Positions 1-7,631 of a stretch of 60,806 bases of DNA are shown in pieces (position 1 is the first letter of the stretch; the number at the start of each line of letters is the position of its first letter). The stretch spans positions 41,924 to 102,729 of the forward strand of contig CAJOEV010000009.1 in assembly GCA_905233545.1 (NCBI GenBank), written 5' to 3'. Below the pieces are notes generated by a model. The model did no database searches. It saw only the letters and a list, made by a program, of their open reading frames with translations, and had not been told where the DNA came from. This DNA comes from an uncultured Eubacterium sp. GTDB taxonomy: Bacteria > Bacillota > Clostridia > Oscillospirales > Acutalibacteraceae. The translations under genes were made by a program, and so were the position numbers.

Positions 1-1
1 C

Positions 2-37
2 AAGGTTAACGGCGGAAACGGAATAATTAATTTCTAA
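2..37 (+). CDS. possible 3' end of an upstream gene
   Basis: The first bases can be read as the tail of a plus-strand gene ending in a TAA at 35-37 and followed at once by a terminator. A second frame ends at 24-26, so the reading frame is not certain. Only about 11 codons are visible, rich in Gly and Asn, and no function can be given. The call rests on the terminator that follows. Confidence 0.25.
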   Translation, partial: KVNGGNGIINF

Positions 38-40
38 AAA

Positions 41-68
41 AATCCCCGACGAAAAGTCGGGGATTTTT
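41..68 (+). terminator. rho-independent terminator
   Basis: A GC-rich stem, AATCCCCGAC with GTCGGGGATT, closes a GAAAA loop and is followed by a T run. It fits the end of whatever plus-strand gene lies to the left of the window. Confidence 0.85.
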
Positions 69-70
69 AG

Positions 71-179
71 TTGCAAGTTGCGAGTGCCAAGTTCCGAGTT
101 GTTGGTTACTCGCTGCGCTCAGACAATTATTAATCGGAGCAAAGCGACCCTGAATTCGTAATTCGTAACTCGTAATTAT
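71..179. repeat. degenerate interspersed repeat, copy 1
   Basis: This intergenic stretch is built of variations on TTGCGAGT, AGTTCCGAGTT, GGTTACTCGC and AATTCGTAATTCGTAA. Its middle resembles 7551-7612 closely, and its ends resemble 3086-3182. It runs up to the stop codon of exoA. It carries no ORF of its own. Confidence 0.6.
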
Positions 180-931
180 ATATCAATATCAAGCTCTATC
201 GGGCAGTGGTCACTTCCCATTATCTCTGTATGTATTTTTGCATCAACAAGTTTATCATCAAGAGCTTTTGAGGTTATGAAATAATCAATTCTCCATCCTG
301 CGTTCTTTTCTCTTGACTTAAACATATAACTCCACCAGGAATAAACTGCTTCTTTATCAGGATAGAAATATCTGAAAGTATCGGTGAATCCGCTGTTTAA
401 AACATTGCCGATTTTTTCTCTTTCCTGGTCGGTGAAGCCTGCATTCATATGATTTGTTTTCGGATTTTTCAAATCAATTTCCTTATGAGCAACATTCAAA
501 TCACCGCAGTAGATAACAGGCTTCTTTTCATTAAGCGCTTTGATATATTCAAGAAAATCATCTTCCCAGACCATTCTGTAATCAAGTCTCAGAAGCTCTC
601 TTTTTGAATTCGGAACATAAACCGTTATGAAATAAAAGTCCTCAAATTCAAGCGTTATGAGCCTGCCCTCTTTATCATGCTCTTCTATTCCCATTCCGTA
701 GGTTACGGCAATGGGCTCTTTTTTTGTAAATATCGCAGTTCCCGAATATCCCTTTTTCTCTGCATAGTTCCAGTAGGAATAATATCCCTCGGGTGCAAAA
801 TCAATCTGACCTTCCTGAAGCTTTGTTTCCTGAAGGCAGAATATATCCGCATCAATTTCATTGAAGAAATCCATAAAGCCCTTTGTCATACAGGCTCTGA
901 GTCCGTTAACATTCCAAGATATAAACTTCAA
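176..931 (-). CDS. exoA: exodeoxyribonuclease III (AP endonuclease)
   Basis: A 251-residue enzyme of the exonuclease III / AP endonuclease family, which cuts DNA at abasic sites in base-excision repair using a divalent metal. Visible family motifs are the N-terminal SWNVNGLRA with Asn7, LQETK with the metal-binding Glu35, GDLNVAH, GWRIDYF and the terminal GSDHCPI with the catalytic Asp-His pair. Length matches the family. The start is taken as the TTG at 929-931, because AGAGGTGA lies 5 bases before it and family proteins begin MKFISWNVNG; an in-frame ATG 11 codons upstream has no ribosome binding site and would add residues foreign to the family. It is transcribed divergently from the next gene. 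Confidence 0.96.
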   Translation of the reverse strand: MKFISWNVNGLRACMTKGFMDFFNEIDADIFCLQETKLQEGQIDFAPEGYYSYWNYAEKKGYSGTAIFTKKEPIAVTYGMGIEEHDKEGRLITLEFEDFYFITVYVPNSKRELLRLDYRMVWEDDFLEYIKALNEKKPVIYCGDLNVAHKEIDLKNPKTNHMNAGFTDQEREKIGNVLNSGFTDTFRYFYPDKEAVYSWWSYMFKSREKNAGWRIDYFITSKALDDKLVDAKIHTEIMGSDHCPIELDIDI

Positions 932-952
932 ATAAATCACCTCTTTTTTATT

Positions 953-992
953 AATATAACACATTGAATTAATATAATCAATGTGTTAAAAT
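953..992. promoter_or_regulatory. interlocked divergent promoters with a palindrome
   Basis: The minus promoter for exoA has -35 TTGATT (976-981) and -10 TATATT (953-958), 17 bp apart. The plus promoter has -35 TTGAAT (964-969) and -10 TAAAAT (987-992), also 17 bp apart. The two overlap face to face. A 10-bp inverted repeat, AACACATTGA (958-967) and TCAATGTGTT (978-987), covers both, so one bound protein could control both directions. Promoter boxes were read by eye. Confidence 0.6.
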
Positions 993-1007
993 CATATCGG
1001 TGATGAA

Positions 1008-1562
1008 ATGAAAAAAACTCTTTCAATAATATTTTGTGCCGTTTCATTTATATATACATTATGGTATATGCATTTTGGCATTCCGTATAAAAACAGCGGA
1101 GCACTTTCAAAAATAGGAATTGAACACAAAGGACTGTTCGTTATATGGGGCGCGCTGACCTTTTTGGCGCTTGCATATTCAATTATTATTGCATATAAAA
1201 GATATCTAAAAACAAAGCTGTATATACCTTTGTTAGCAGTATCGGGAATTGGTTTGGCGCTGTTTTTGATATTCGAATTCGATTATGACATCATGCCCGA
1301 TTACTATCTGCACTGTGCAGGTTCGCTTGCATTTTCGGTTGTTATGGGAACAACAATGTTTTTACTCTTCCTTTTATGCTATAAAAAAGGCTTGATTTTT
1401 AAAGTTTTTACATTTATGAGCGCATCAATGCTGTTGATTGATTTAGTAATGCTTTTGATATTCAAAGAAAACGCGCTTATTGAAGCTCTGCCGATTTTTG
1501 CAGGATATATTATGCTTTCAATTGTTAATTTAAGGAGGGACAGAATTGAAATTAAACAATAA
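1008..1562 (+). CDS. six-helix membrane protein of unknown function
   Basis: A 184-residue, strongly hydrophobic protein with about six membrane segments, near residues 5-22, 41-63, 72-90, 103-124, 130-149 and 157-176, joined by short polar loops. The second loop is the most basic, and the C-terminal tail (RRDRIEIK) should lie in the cytoplasm. No motif I recognise is present; size and helix count resemble small six-helix families such as DUF998 or Frag1-like proteins, but this is only a resemblance. GGTGATGA precedes the ATG. It overlaps the following decarboxylase by 17 bases, so the two are probably translated together. Confidence 0.7.
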   Translation: MKKTLSIIFCAVSFIYTLWYMHFGIPYKNSGALSKIGIEHKGLFVIWGALTFLALAYSIIIAYKRYLKTKLYIPLLAVSGIGLALFLIFEFDYDIMPDYYLHCAGSLAFSVVMGTTMFLLFLLCYKKGLIFKVFTFMSASMLLIDLVMLLIFKENALIEALPIFAGYIMLSIVNLRRDRIEIKQ

Positions 1563-2856
1563 GCTAAGTAATCTCAGTTCATATCCCTTTCATATGCCGG
1601 GGCACAAAAGAAATAAGTCTTTCGGAATTATCGGCAGCGAAATAGATATAACAGAAATAGACGGCTTTGATAATCTTCACGATGCAAATGGCGTTTTGCT
1701 TGATATCGAAAACAGGCTCTCGGAACATTATCACAGCAAAAAATCCTTTATGCTTGTAAACGGCTCAACAGTCGGTATGCTGTCGGCAATCTTTGCCGTA
1801 TGCAACGAGGGCGACAGTATTATAATCGCGAGAAACTGCCATAAAAGTGTGTTCAATGCCTGTATGCTGAGAAAGCTTAAGGTTATCTGTCTTGAGCCCG
1901 AATTCGATGAAACAGACGGATTCTACAGGCAAATCAATCAGAATGCAGTTGATGAAACACTTTCAAAACACCCCGAAGCAAAGGCAATCGTTATAACATC
2001 GCCAACCTATGAGGGATTTGTATCAGAAATAAAATCCCCCGTTCCGCTGATTATTGACGCAGCGCACGGAGCGCATTTCGGACTTTCGGATTTTCCAAAA
2101 TACCCGAATGGAGATATTGTTGTTTCAAGCCTTCATAAAACGCTTCCTGCTCTTACTCAGACGGCGGTTATGAACATATATAATGAAAATTATATTTCAA
2201 AAGCAAAACTCTATCTTGATATTTTTGAAACCAGTTCACCGAGCTATGTTCTGATGAATTCAGTTGATTTGTGTCTTGATTATATTGCAAAAAACAGTTT
2301 TGAAGAGTACTACAGCGCTTTGAAAATCTTTCACTCGCTTAAACTTAAAAAGCTTGAGATACGAAAAACAAATGACATAAGCAGAATAGTTGTTTCATGT
2401 GCAAAAACAGATATTAACGGAAATGAGCTTGCTAATATTCTGAGAAAAAAATACAGTATTGAAATTGAAGCTGCAAGCAAAAATTATACTATTCTCATCA
2501 GCACTGTTGCAGACAGTAAAGAAGCGCTTGAAATGCTGAAGAATGCACTTGTTGAAATTGACAGAAGTGTTAATAATGCGCAGAAAAAGCTATTTGTTAA
2601 GCCCCCCTGCCCCGATGAAATTCTGACTATATCAATTGATGATAATTCAGACCAGACAGATATAAATGAATCATCGGGCAAAACAGCAAATGAATTTGTT
2701 TTTGCCTATCCGCCCGACATTCCGATTATTGTTCCAGGTGAGGTTATTTCACAGGAAGTTATTAATTACATCAATGATTTGATTAAAAGCGGTGTCAATG
2801 TTATATCCGACAGCGCATTATTGCCCGATAAGATATTGACAAAAAAGGCTTATTAA
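1546..2856 (+). CDS. Orn/Lys/Arg-type PLP decarboxylase
   Basis: A 436-residue fold-type I PLP enzyme of the Orn/Lys/Arg decarboxylase group, which makes a di- or polyamine from a basic amino acid. It opens with YPFHMPGHKRN, the hallmark of the group, and has the PLP-lysine region SLHKTLPALTQTAVM in the middle. The protein is at the short end for the family, like B. subtilis YaaO, and lacks the N-terminal wing domain of the E. coli inducible enzymes. Substrate cannot be told from sequence; arginine and lysine are both possible. The start is TTG with AAGGAGG seven bases upstream. The last codons contain the promoter of scfA. Confidence 0.88.
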   Translation: MKLNNKLSNLSSYPFHMPGHKRNKSFGIIGSEIDITEIDGFDNLHDANGVLLDIENRLSEHYHSKKSFMLVNGSTVGMLSAIFAVCNEGDSIIIARNCHKSVFNACMLRKLKVICLEPEFDETDGFYRQINQNAVDETLSKHPEAKAIVITSPTYEGFVSEIKSPVPLIIDAAHGAHFGLSDFPKYPNGDIVVSSLHKTLPALTQTAVMNIYNENYISKAKLYLDIFETSSPSYVLMNSVDLCLDYIAKNSFEEYYSALKIFHSLKLKKLEIRKTNDISRIVVSCAKTDINGNELANILRKKYSIEIEAASKNYTILISTVADSKEALEMLKNALVEIDRSVNNAQKKLFVKPPCPDEILTISIDDNSDQTDINESSGKTANEFVFAYPPDIPIIVPGEVISQEVINYINDLIKSGVNVISDSALLPDKILTKKAY

Positions 2857-2864
2857 ACTATAAT
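2836..2864 (+). promoter_or_regulatory. consensus sigma-A promoter of scfA
   Basis: TTGACA (2836-2841) and TATAAT (2859-2864) are separated by exactly 17 bp, a full match to the housekeeping consensus. The -35 box lies inside the last codons of the decarboxylase gene and the -10 box just after its stop. The short SCIFF gene therefore has its own strong promoter. Confidence 0.85.
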
Positions 2865-2895
2865 ACTTAAGAAATAAAAATTAGGAGTGATACTA

Positions 2896-3042
2896 ATGAA
2901 GAGAATTAAGACTTTAAGCTCAAAGAATCTTTGCGAATCAGCTAAGAAGGGCGGCTGCGGTGAGTGCCAGACCTCCTGCCAGTCAGCAAGCAAAACTTCT
3001 TGCTCAGTTGCAAATCAGAAATGTGAGCATGAGAGCAAATAA
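2896..3042 (+). CDS. scfA: SCIFF peptide, six-cysteine ranthipeptide precursor
   Basis: A 48-residue peptide with six cysteines at positions 13, 21, 24, 28, 36 and 43, spaced as in the SCIFF family (six Cys in forty-five) that is nearly universal in Clostridia. It begins MKRIKTLSSKNLCESAKKGG. In this family the radical-SAM partner ScfB links Cys sulfur to a residue in the C-terminal half, here probably the Thr/Ser-rich stretch ASKTSCS. AGGAGTGAT lies six bases before the ATG. The maturase gene follows 155 bp downstream, after a terminator. The gene is easy to miss because it is so short. The mature product's job is debated; signalling roles have been reported in other clostridia. Confidence 0.97.
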   Translation: MKRIKTLSSKNLCESAKKGGCGECQTSCQSASKTSCSVANQKCEHESK

Positions 3043-3055
3043 TTAATCCGGATTT

Positions 3056-3079
3056 ACGGCGGTTCGTCCGCCGTTTTTC
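3056..3079 (+). terminator. terminator between scfA and scfB
   Basis: The stem ACGGCGG/CCGCCGT with a five-base loop is followed by five T. It stands between the peptide gene and its maturase, so most transcripts from the strong scfA promoter should stop here and the enzyme would be made from read-through or a weaker start. Confidence 0.85.
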
Positions 3080-3085
3080 TATATG

Positions 3086-3182
3086 GAAATTTGCGAGTTA
3101 AGAGCCCCGAGTTTGAGGGTCTTGCAGACGGCTATTATAATAGGCTGTACGCAATACCCGAAATTTGTAATTCGTAATTATC
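3086..3182. repeat. degenerate interspersed repeat, copy 2
   Basis: The start TTGCGAGTTAAGAG and the end TTTGTAATTCGTAATTAT resemble the two ends of the repeat at 71-179, while the middle differs. It lies between the scfA terminator and the scfB ribosome binding site. It happens to be open in frame with scfB, which can mislead start prediction. Confidence 0.45.
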
Positions 3183-3196
3183 GACGAAGGAGATAT

Positions 3197-4591
3197 ATGA
3201 TACATTCTTATAAAATGAACGGATATAATATCATAATCGACCAGAACAGCGGATGTGTTCACAGCGTTGACGAGGTTGCTTTTGATATTATTAAAATGTA
3301 CGAAGAAAAAAGCAGGGATGAAATAAAAGCTTTCATCCTTGATAAATACAGTGACAAAGATGATGTTACCGCTGAGGATATAGATGCCTGCTTTGATGAT
3401 ATCGAGGAGCTCAAAGCTGAGGGCAAGCTCTTTGCCGTTGATAGCTTCGAGGGTCTTGCAGATGAATTCAAGCAGCGCCAGAGCGTAATTAAGGCAATCT
3501 GCCTTCATGTTGCCCACGGTTGCAACCTTAACTGCGAATACTGCTTTGCGGGAAAGGGAGAATACGGCGGAAGCGACAAGGGACTTATGAGTCTTGAGGT
3601 CGGCAAAAAGGCACTTGATTTCTTAGTTAAAAACAGCGGTACAAGAAAGAATCTTGAAGTTGACTTTTTCGGCGGAGAGCCCCTTTTAAACTGGGAAGTC
3701 TGCAAGGAACTTGTTAAATACGGAAGAGAGCTTGAAAAAAAGCACAACAAAAACTTCCGCTTTACACTTACAACAAACGGCGTTCTTGTTGATGATGAAG
3801 TTATAGATTTCTGCAACAAAGAAATGGGCAATGTTGTTCTTTCTCTGGACGGAAGAAAAGAGATTCATGACAATCTCCGCAAAACTCCGAACGGAAAAGG
3901 CTCATATGATTTAATCATTGATAAATTTAAAAGATTTGCTGATGCAAGAGACCAGAAAAACTACTATATCAGGGGAACATACACCCATTTCAATACTGAT
4001 TTTTCAAAGGATTTAATCCATATGGCAGACCTCGGCTTCAAAGAGCTATCGGTTGAGCCCGTTGTCTGCTCACCTGATGAAGAGTATGCTCTGAGAAAAG
4101 AGGATTTACCAATTCTGAAAGAGCAGTGTGAAATCCTTGCAAATGAAATGCTGAGGCGTTACAGAAAAGGAAACGGCTTCACTTTCTATCACTATATGAT
4201 AGACCTTAATTCAGGACCATGCATTGTCAAAAGAGTAAGCGGCTGCGGAGTCGGCACAGAGTATATGGCAGTAACTCCAAGCGGTGAACTTTACCCCTGC
4301 CACCAATTTGTCGGTGACGAGAAATTCAAACTCGGAACAATATTTGACGGCATAACCAACCCCGAAGTTTTAAAACAATTCAAAACCTGCAATGTTTATT
4401 CCCACAAGGAATGCAAAGACTGCTTTGCAAAGCTCTACTGCTCGGGCGGATGTGCCGCAAACGCATACCACACAACGGGCAGTGTTAACGGCGTTTATGA
4501 ATTCGGCTGTGAGCTTCACAGAAAGCGAATAGAATGTGCAATAATGCTAAAAGTGGCAGAAGCCGAAGAGAACCTGAGAGTTGAATACTGA
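3197..4591 (+). CDS. scfB: SCIFF thioether maturase, radical SAM/SPASM
   Basis: A 464-residue radical-SAM peptide maturase that installs thioether links on the SCIFF peptide encoded just upstream. The N-terminal ~95 residues resemble a RiPP recognition element. The CX3CX2C cluster motif (HGCNLNCEYCF) has Cys109, Cys113 and Cys116. FFGGEPLLN and the TTNG segment follow, and the C-terminal third is a SPASM domain with many cysteines (from SGCGVGTEYM through CHQF, CKDCF, CSGGC to FGCELH) for two extra Fe-S clusters. The ATG at 3197 is chosen because GAAGGAGATAT precedes it and MIHSYKMNGYNI is the family N terminus; an in-frame ATG at 3083 lies in repeat DNA. Confidence 0.96.
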   Translation: MIHSYKMNGYNIIIDQNSGCVHSVDEVAFDIIKMYEEKSRDEIKAFILDKYSDKDDVTAEDIDACFDDIEELKAEGKLFAVDSFEGLADEFKQRQSVIKAICLHVAHGCNLNCEYCFAGKGEYGGSDKGLMSLEVGKKALDFLVKNSGTRKNLEVDFFGGEPLLNWEVCKELVKYGRELEKKHNKNFRFTLTTNGVLVDDEVIDFCNKEMGNVVLSLDGRKEIHDNLRKTPNGKGSYDLIIDKFKRFADARDQKNYYIRGTYTHFNTDFSKDLIHMADLGFKELSVEPVVCSPDEEYALRKEDLPILKEQCEILANEMLRRYRKGNGFTFYHYMIDLNSGPCIVKRVSGCGVGTEYMAVTPSGELYPCHQFVGDEKFKLGTIFDGITNPEVLKQFKTCNVYSHKECKDCFAKLYCSGGCAANAYHTTGSVNGVYEFGCELHRKRIECAIMLKVAEAEENLRVEY

Positions 4592-4592
4592 T

Positions 4593-5354
4593 ATGAAAGT
4601 TGAAAAGATTGATAAAGGTAATTCATTTGACTGGAGTCTGACCTCGGAAAGCTATGCAAAATACAGGGATATATATCCTCCCCTGCTCTATGATGAGCTG
4701 AAAAAGCTCGGCGTTGCAAGCGATGGAACAACATGGCTTGATATTGGAACGGGAACGGGTGTTCTTCCAAAACATTTATATAATGAAAATGCCAATATTA
4801 TCGGCGTTGATATTGAAGAAGAGCAAATAAAATATGCAAAAAAGCTTGCAGAAGAAAATAATCAGAATATAACTTACCTCGCCTGCCCTGCGGAGAAAAC
4901 GGGGCTTGAAGCGCACAGCGTTGACTCAATAACCGCTGCGCAGTGCTTTTGGTATTTTGATAAAGAAGTAATCAAAAGTGAAATTCAGAGACTTCTGAAA
5001 CCCGACGGACTGTTTATCAAAATCTATTTAACCTGGACGCTTGACGACGAAATTGCATACAAGAGCCATATGCTCATTAAAAAACATAACCGCTCGTGGA
5101 CGCCCGGACAAAGCGGGTCAAGGGATATGTTTGACGATTTATTCGAAGGCAGAGTAACAAAGGAATTTGAATGTTCTCTTCCATTCACGCGCGAAAGCTG
5201 GCACGGAAGAATGTGCGCATGCAGAGGAACTCTTGCTTCAATGGACAAAGAAACCTTTGAGAGCTGGAGCATAGCACATTTAAAAATGCTTGAAGAATAT
5301 CCCGAAGAATTTGAAATCAAGCATAAACTTTATATCTCATACTTTAGAACATAA
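4593..5354 (+). CDS. class I SAM-dependent methyltransferase
   Basis: A 253-residue methyltransferase of the UbiE/Tam-like type. Motif I is WLDIGTGTGVLPKHL, the acidic residue at the end of strand 2 is in GVDIEEEQ, and motif IV follows in ITAAQCFWYFD. The C-terminal part carries the variable substrate region, so the target is not clear. It begins one base after the scfB stop, with no strong ribosome binding site, which suggests translation coupled to scfB. A TTG four codons upstream, inside scfB, is an alternative start. A role in SCIFF modification is possible from position only. Confidence 0.85.
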   Translation: MKVEKIDKGNSFDWSLTSESYAKYRDIYPPLLYDELKKLGVASDGTTWLDIGTGTGVLPKHLYNENANIIGVDIEEEQIKYAKKLAEENNQNITYLACPAEKTGLEAHSVDSITAAQCFWYFDKEVIKSEIQRLLKPDGLFIKIYLTWTLDDEIAYKSHMLIKKHNRSWTPGQSGSRDMFDDLFEGRVTKEFECSLPFTRESWHGRMCACRGTLASMDKETFESWSIAHLKMLEEYPEEFEIKHKLYISYFRT

Positions 5355-5386
5355 AGGACAACTGGGGACAGTCCCCAGTTGTCCTT
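5354..5386. repeat. REP-like perfect palindrome
   Basis: Two 16-base arms, AAGGACAACTGGGGAC and its reverse complement, meet around one central base right after the methyltransferase stop. GGGGACAGTCCCC cores of this kind are typical of REP sequences tied to IS200-like (RAYT) transposases in many genomes. There is no T run, so it is a weak terminator at best. No transposase gene is in the window. Confidence 0.7.
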
Positions 5387-5541
5387 AAAAATAGTATAGC
5401 ATACTCCCCAATACTTTCAAGGAACGGAAAACAGAACATATCCACGCTGCGTGGAACAGTAAAAATACAGTTATTTTCGACAAATTATAATTAACTTAAT
5501 AATGCTTAGTATTACAATTTATAACAATGAGCGCAATTTTG

Positions 5542-5591
5542 TTGACACGTTGTTTTTATTATAATATAATAACTTCGTTAAAAATTTGAAC
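5542..5591 (+). promoter_or_regulatory. consensus promoter of acn with operator-like palindrome
   Basis: TTGACA (5542-5547) and TATAAT (5565-5570) are 17 bp apart, a full consensus match. Just downstream, at the expected transcription start, lies the palindrome GTTAAAAATTTGAAC (5577-5591), symmetric as GTTnAAAnTTTnAAC. It resembles a clostridial Rex site (TTGTTAA-N4-TTAACAA) but with a spacer that is one base off, so the assignment to Rex is tentative. The 180 bp before it, back to the REP-like palindrome, show nothing else clear apart from CCACGCTGCGTGG. Confidence 0.7.
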
Positions 5592-5609
5592 AAGTCAGGA
5601 GAAAAATCT

Positions 5610-7547
5610 ATGGGACTTACAATTGCTCAAAAAATCATCAAAGCGCATCTTGTTGAAGGTGAGATGAAGGTTGGTTCTGAAATCGGACTTCGCATTGACC
5701 AGACTCTTACCCAGGATGCAACAGGAACTATGGCATATCTTGAATTTGAGGCTATGGGAGTTGACAGAGTTAAAACAGAGCGTTCGGTTGCTTATATCGA
5801 CCACAACACTCTTCAGACAGGCTTTGAAAACGCCGATGACCACAGATTCATTCAGACAGTAACCAAAAAGCACGGAATCTATTTCTCGCGCCCCGGTAAC
5901 GGAATCTGTCATCAGGTACATCTTGAAAGATTCGGTATTCCCGGAAAGACATTAATCGGCTCGGACAGCCATACACCCACCTGCGGCGGTATCGGAATGC
6001 TTGCAATGGGTGCAGGCGGACTTGATGTTGCAGTTGCAATGGGCGGCGGAACATACTATATTCCTATGCCGAAAATGACAAAGGTTAATTTAACAGGCTA
6101 CTTAAAGCCCTGGGTTTCTGCAAAGGATGTTATTCTTGAAGTTCTTCGCATTATGAGCGTTAAGGGCGGAGTAGGCAAAATCGTTGAATATGCAGGCGAA
6201 GGTGTTAAAACCCTTTCCGTTCCCGAAAGAGCAACAATAACAAACATGGGCGCAGAGCTCGGTGCAACAACATCAATCTTCCCCTCTGATGAAATCACTC
6301 TTGCTTTCCTTAAAGCACAGGGCAGAGAGAACGATTGGACAGAACTTGTTTCCGACCCCGACGCTGAGTATGATGAAGTTATTGATATAGATTTGTGCTC
6401 GCTCACACCGATGGCAGCATGCCCCCATATGCCCGACAATGTTAAAACAACTGACGAAATCGGCAAGATTAAGGTTGACCAGGTTGCAATCGGCTCCTGC
6501 ACAAACTCTTCCTTCGTTGATATGATGAAGGTTGCATCAATCCTCAAGGGCAAAACTGTTTGTCCGACAGTATCCCTTTGTATTGCTCCCGGCTCAAAGC
6601 AGGTTCTTAATATGCTTGCTCTCAACGGTGCGCTTTCGGATATGATTAATGCAGGTGCAAGAATTCTTGAATCCGCATGCGGTCCCTGCATCGGTATGGG
6701 ACAGAGCCCCAACAGCGCAGGTGTTTCACTCAGAACCTTCAACAGAAACTTTGAAGGCAGAAGCGGAACAAAGGACGGTCAGATTTATCTTGTATCTCCC
6801 GAGGTTGCAGCTGCGTCAGCACTTACAGGTTACCTCACCGACCCGAGAGACCTCGGCGACGCTCCTTCAATTTCAATGCCCGAGCATTTCATCATCAACG
6901 ACAATATGATTGAAGCTCCTGCATCTCCCGAAGAGGCAGACAGCGTTGAAGTTCTCAGAGGTCCCAATATCAAGCCCTTCCCGAAGACTGAGCCTCTTCC
7001 GGAAAGCATCGCTGCAAAGGCTGTTTTAAAGGTTGGCGATAACATCACAACCGACCACATTATGCCTGCAGGCGCAAAGATTCTTCCCTACCGTTCAAAT
7101 ATCCCCCACCTTTCACAGTACTGCTTCGGAGTATGCGATGAAACATTCCCCGAAAGAATCAAGGCTGAGGGCAAGGGATTTGTTATCGGTGGAGCTAACT
7201 ACGGTCAGGGCTCTTCAAGAGAGCACGCTGCACTCGTTCCGCTCTACCTCGGCGTTAAGGCTGTAATAACCAAGAGCTTTGCAAGAATTCATGTTGCAAA
7301 CCTTGTTAACGCAGGCATTCTTCCCTTCACTTTTGCAAATGAAGCGGATTACGATAAGATTTCTCAGGGCGACGAGCTTGAACTTGCAGACATCAGGGAC
7401 TGCATTGAAAACGGCAAGCAGGTTGTTCTTAAGAATATAACAAAGGGCGAAGAATACAACCTTGATTCTTCCCACCTTTCCGAAAGACAGAGAGCAATGC
7501 TTCTCTGCGGAGGACTTCTTGATTACACAAGAGAAATGAATAAATAG
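5610..7547 (+). CDS. acn: aconitate hydratase, small (Aquifex-type)
   Basis: A 645-residue aconitase that turns citrate into isocitrate using a [4Fe-4S] cluster. Cluster ligands are Cys297 (GSCTNSS), Cys357 and Cys360 (ACGPCIGMG). SDSHTPTCGG lies in domain 1, and the swivelling domain 4 carries GGANYGQGSSREHAAL. At ~645 residues it is shorter than the ~890-residue AcnA and fits the compact form found in Aquifex and many Clostridia. The ATG at 5610 has AGGAG eight bases upstream; the TTG at 5586 has no such site. Isocitrate dehydrogenase follows, so the pair likely supplies 2-oxoglutarate for glutamate in an anaerobe without a full cycle. Expression should be high from its consensus promoter. 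Confidence 0.95.
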   Translation: MGLTIAQKIIKAHLVEGEMKVGSEIGLRIDQTLTQDATGTMAYLEFEAMGVDRVKTERSVAYIDHNTLQTGFENADDHRFIQTVTKKHGIYFSRPGNGICHQVHLERFGIPGKTLIGSDSHTPTCGGIGMLAMGAGGLDVAVAMGGGTYYIPMPKMTKVNLTGYLKPWVSAKDVILEVLRIMSVKGGVGKIVEYAGEGVKTLSVPERATITNMGAELGATTSIFPSDEITLAFLKAQGRENDWTELVSDPDAEYDEVIDIDLCSLTPMAACPHMPDNVKTTDEIGKIKVDQVAIGSCTNSSFVDMMKVASILKGKTVCPTVSLCIAPGSKQVLNMLALNGALSDMINAGARILESACGPCIGMGQSPNSAGVSLRTFNRNFEGRSGTKDGQIYLVSPEVAAASALTGYLTDPRDLGDAPSISMPEHFIINDNMIEAPASPEEADSVEVLRGPNIKPFPKTEPLPESIAAKAVLKVGDNITTDHIMPAGAKILPYRSNIPHLSQYCFGVCDETFPERIKAEGKGFVIGGANYGQGSSREHAALVPLYLGVKAVITKSFARIHVANLVNAGILPFTFANEADYDKISQGDELELADIRDCIENGKQVVLKNITKGEEYNLDSSHLSERQRAMLLCGGLLDYTREMNK

Positions 7548-7550
7548 TTT

Positions 7551-7612
7551 TGAGCTGCAAGATTCGAGTTCCGAGTTATCGGTTACTCGCAAAGCTCAAA
7601 CAATAATAATTG
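7551..7612. repeat. degenerate interspersed repeat, copy 3
   Basis: AGTTCCGAGTTATCGGTTACTCGC followed by GCTCAAACAATAATAAT (positions 7569-7610) matches the middle of the repeat at 71-179 with few changes. It sits between acn and icd, inside what should be one transcript. Confidence 0.55.
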
Positions 7613-7631
7613 ATAAAAAGGAGTTATAGAT

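Noticed and set aside
2896-3042. Metallothionein-like peptide
   Set aside because: The six-cysteine spacing, the length and the adjacent SPASM maturase fit SCIFF.
3083-3196. A start for scfB at 3083 giving 38 extra residues
   Set aside because: The added part lies in an interspersed repeat, lacks a ribosome binding site, and the ATG at 3197 has GAAGGAGATAT and the family N terminus.
5577-5591. Certain Rex operator
   Set aside because: The half-sites fit only in part and the spacing is one base off, so it is kept as a candidate only.
6098-6742. A 214-codon open frame on the minus strand inside acn
   Set aside because: It lies wholly within a certain gene on the other strand, has Ser-rich low-complexity translation and no ribosome binding site.
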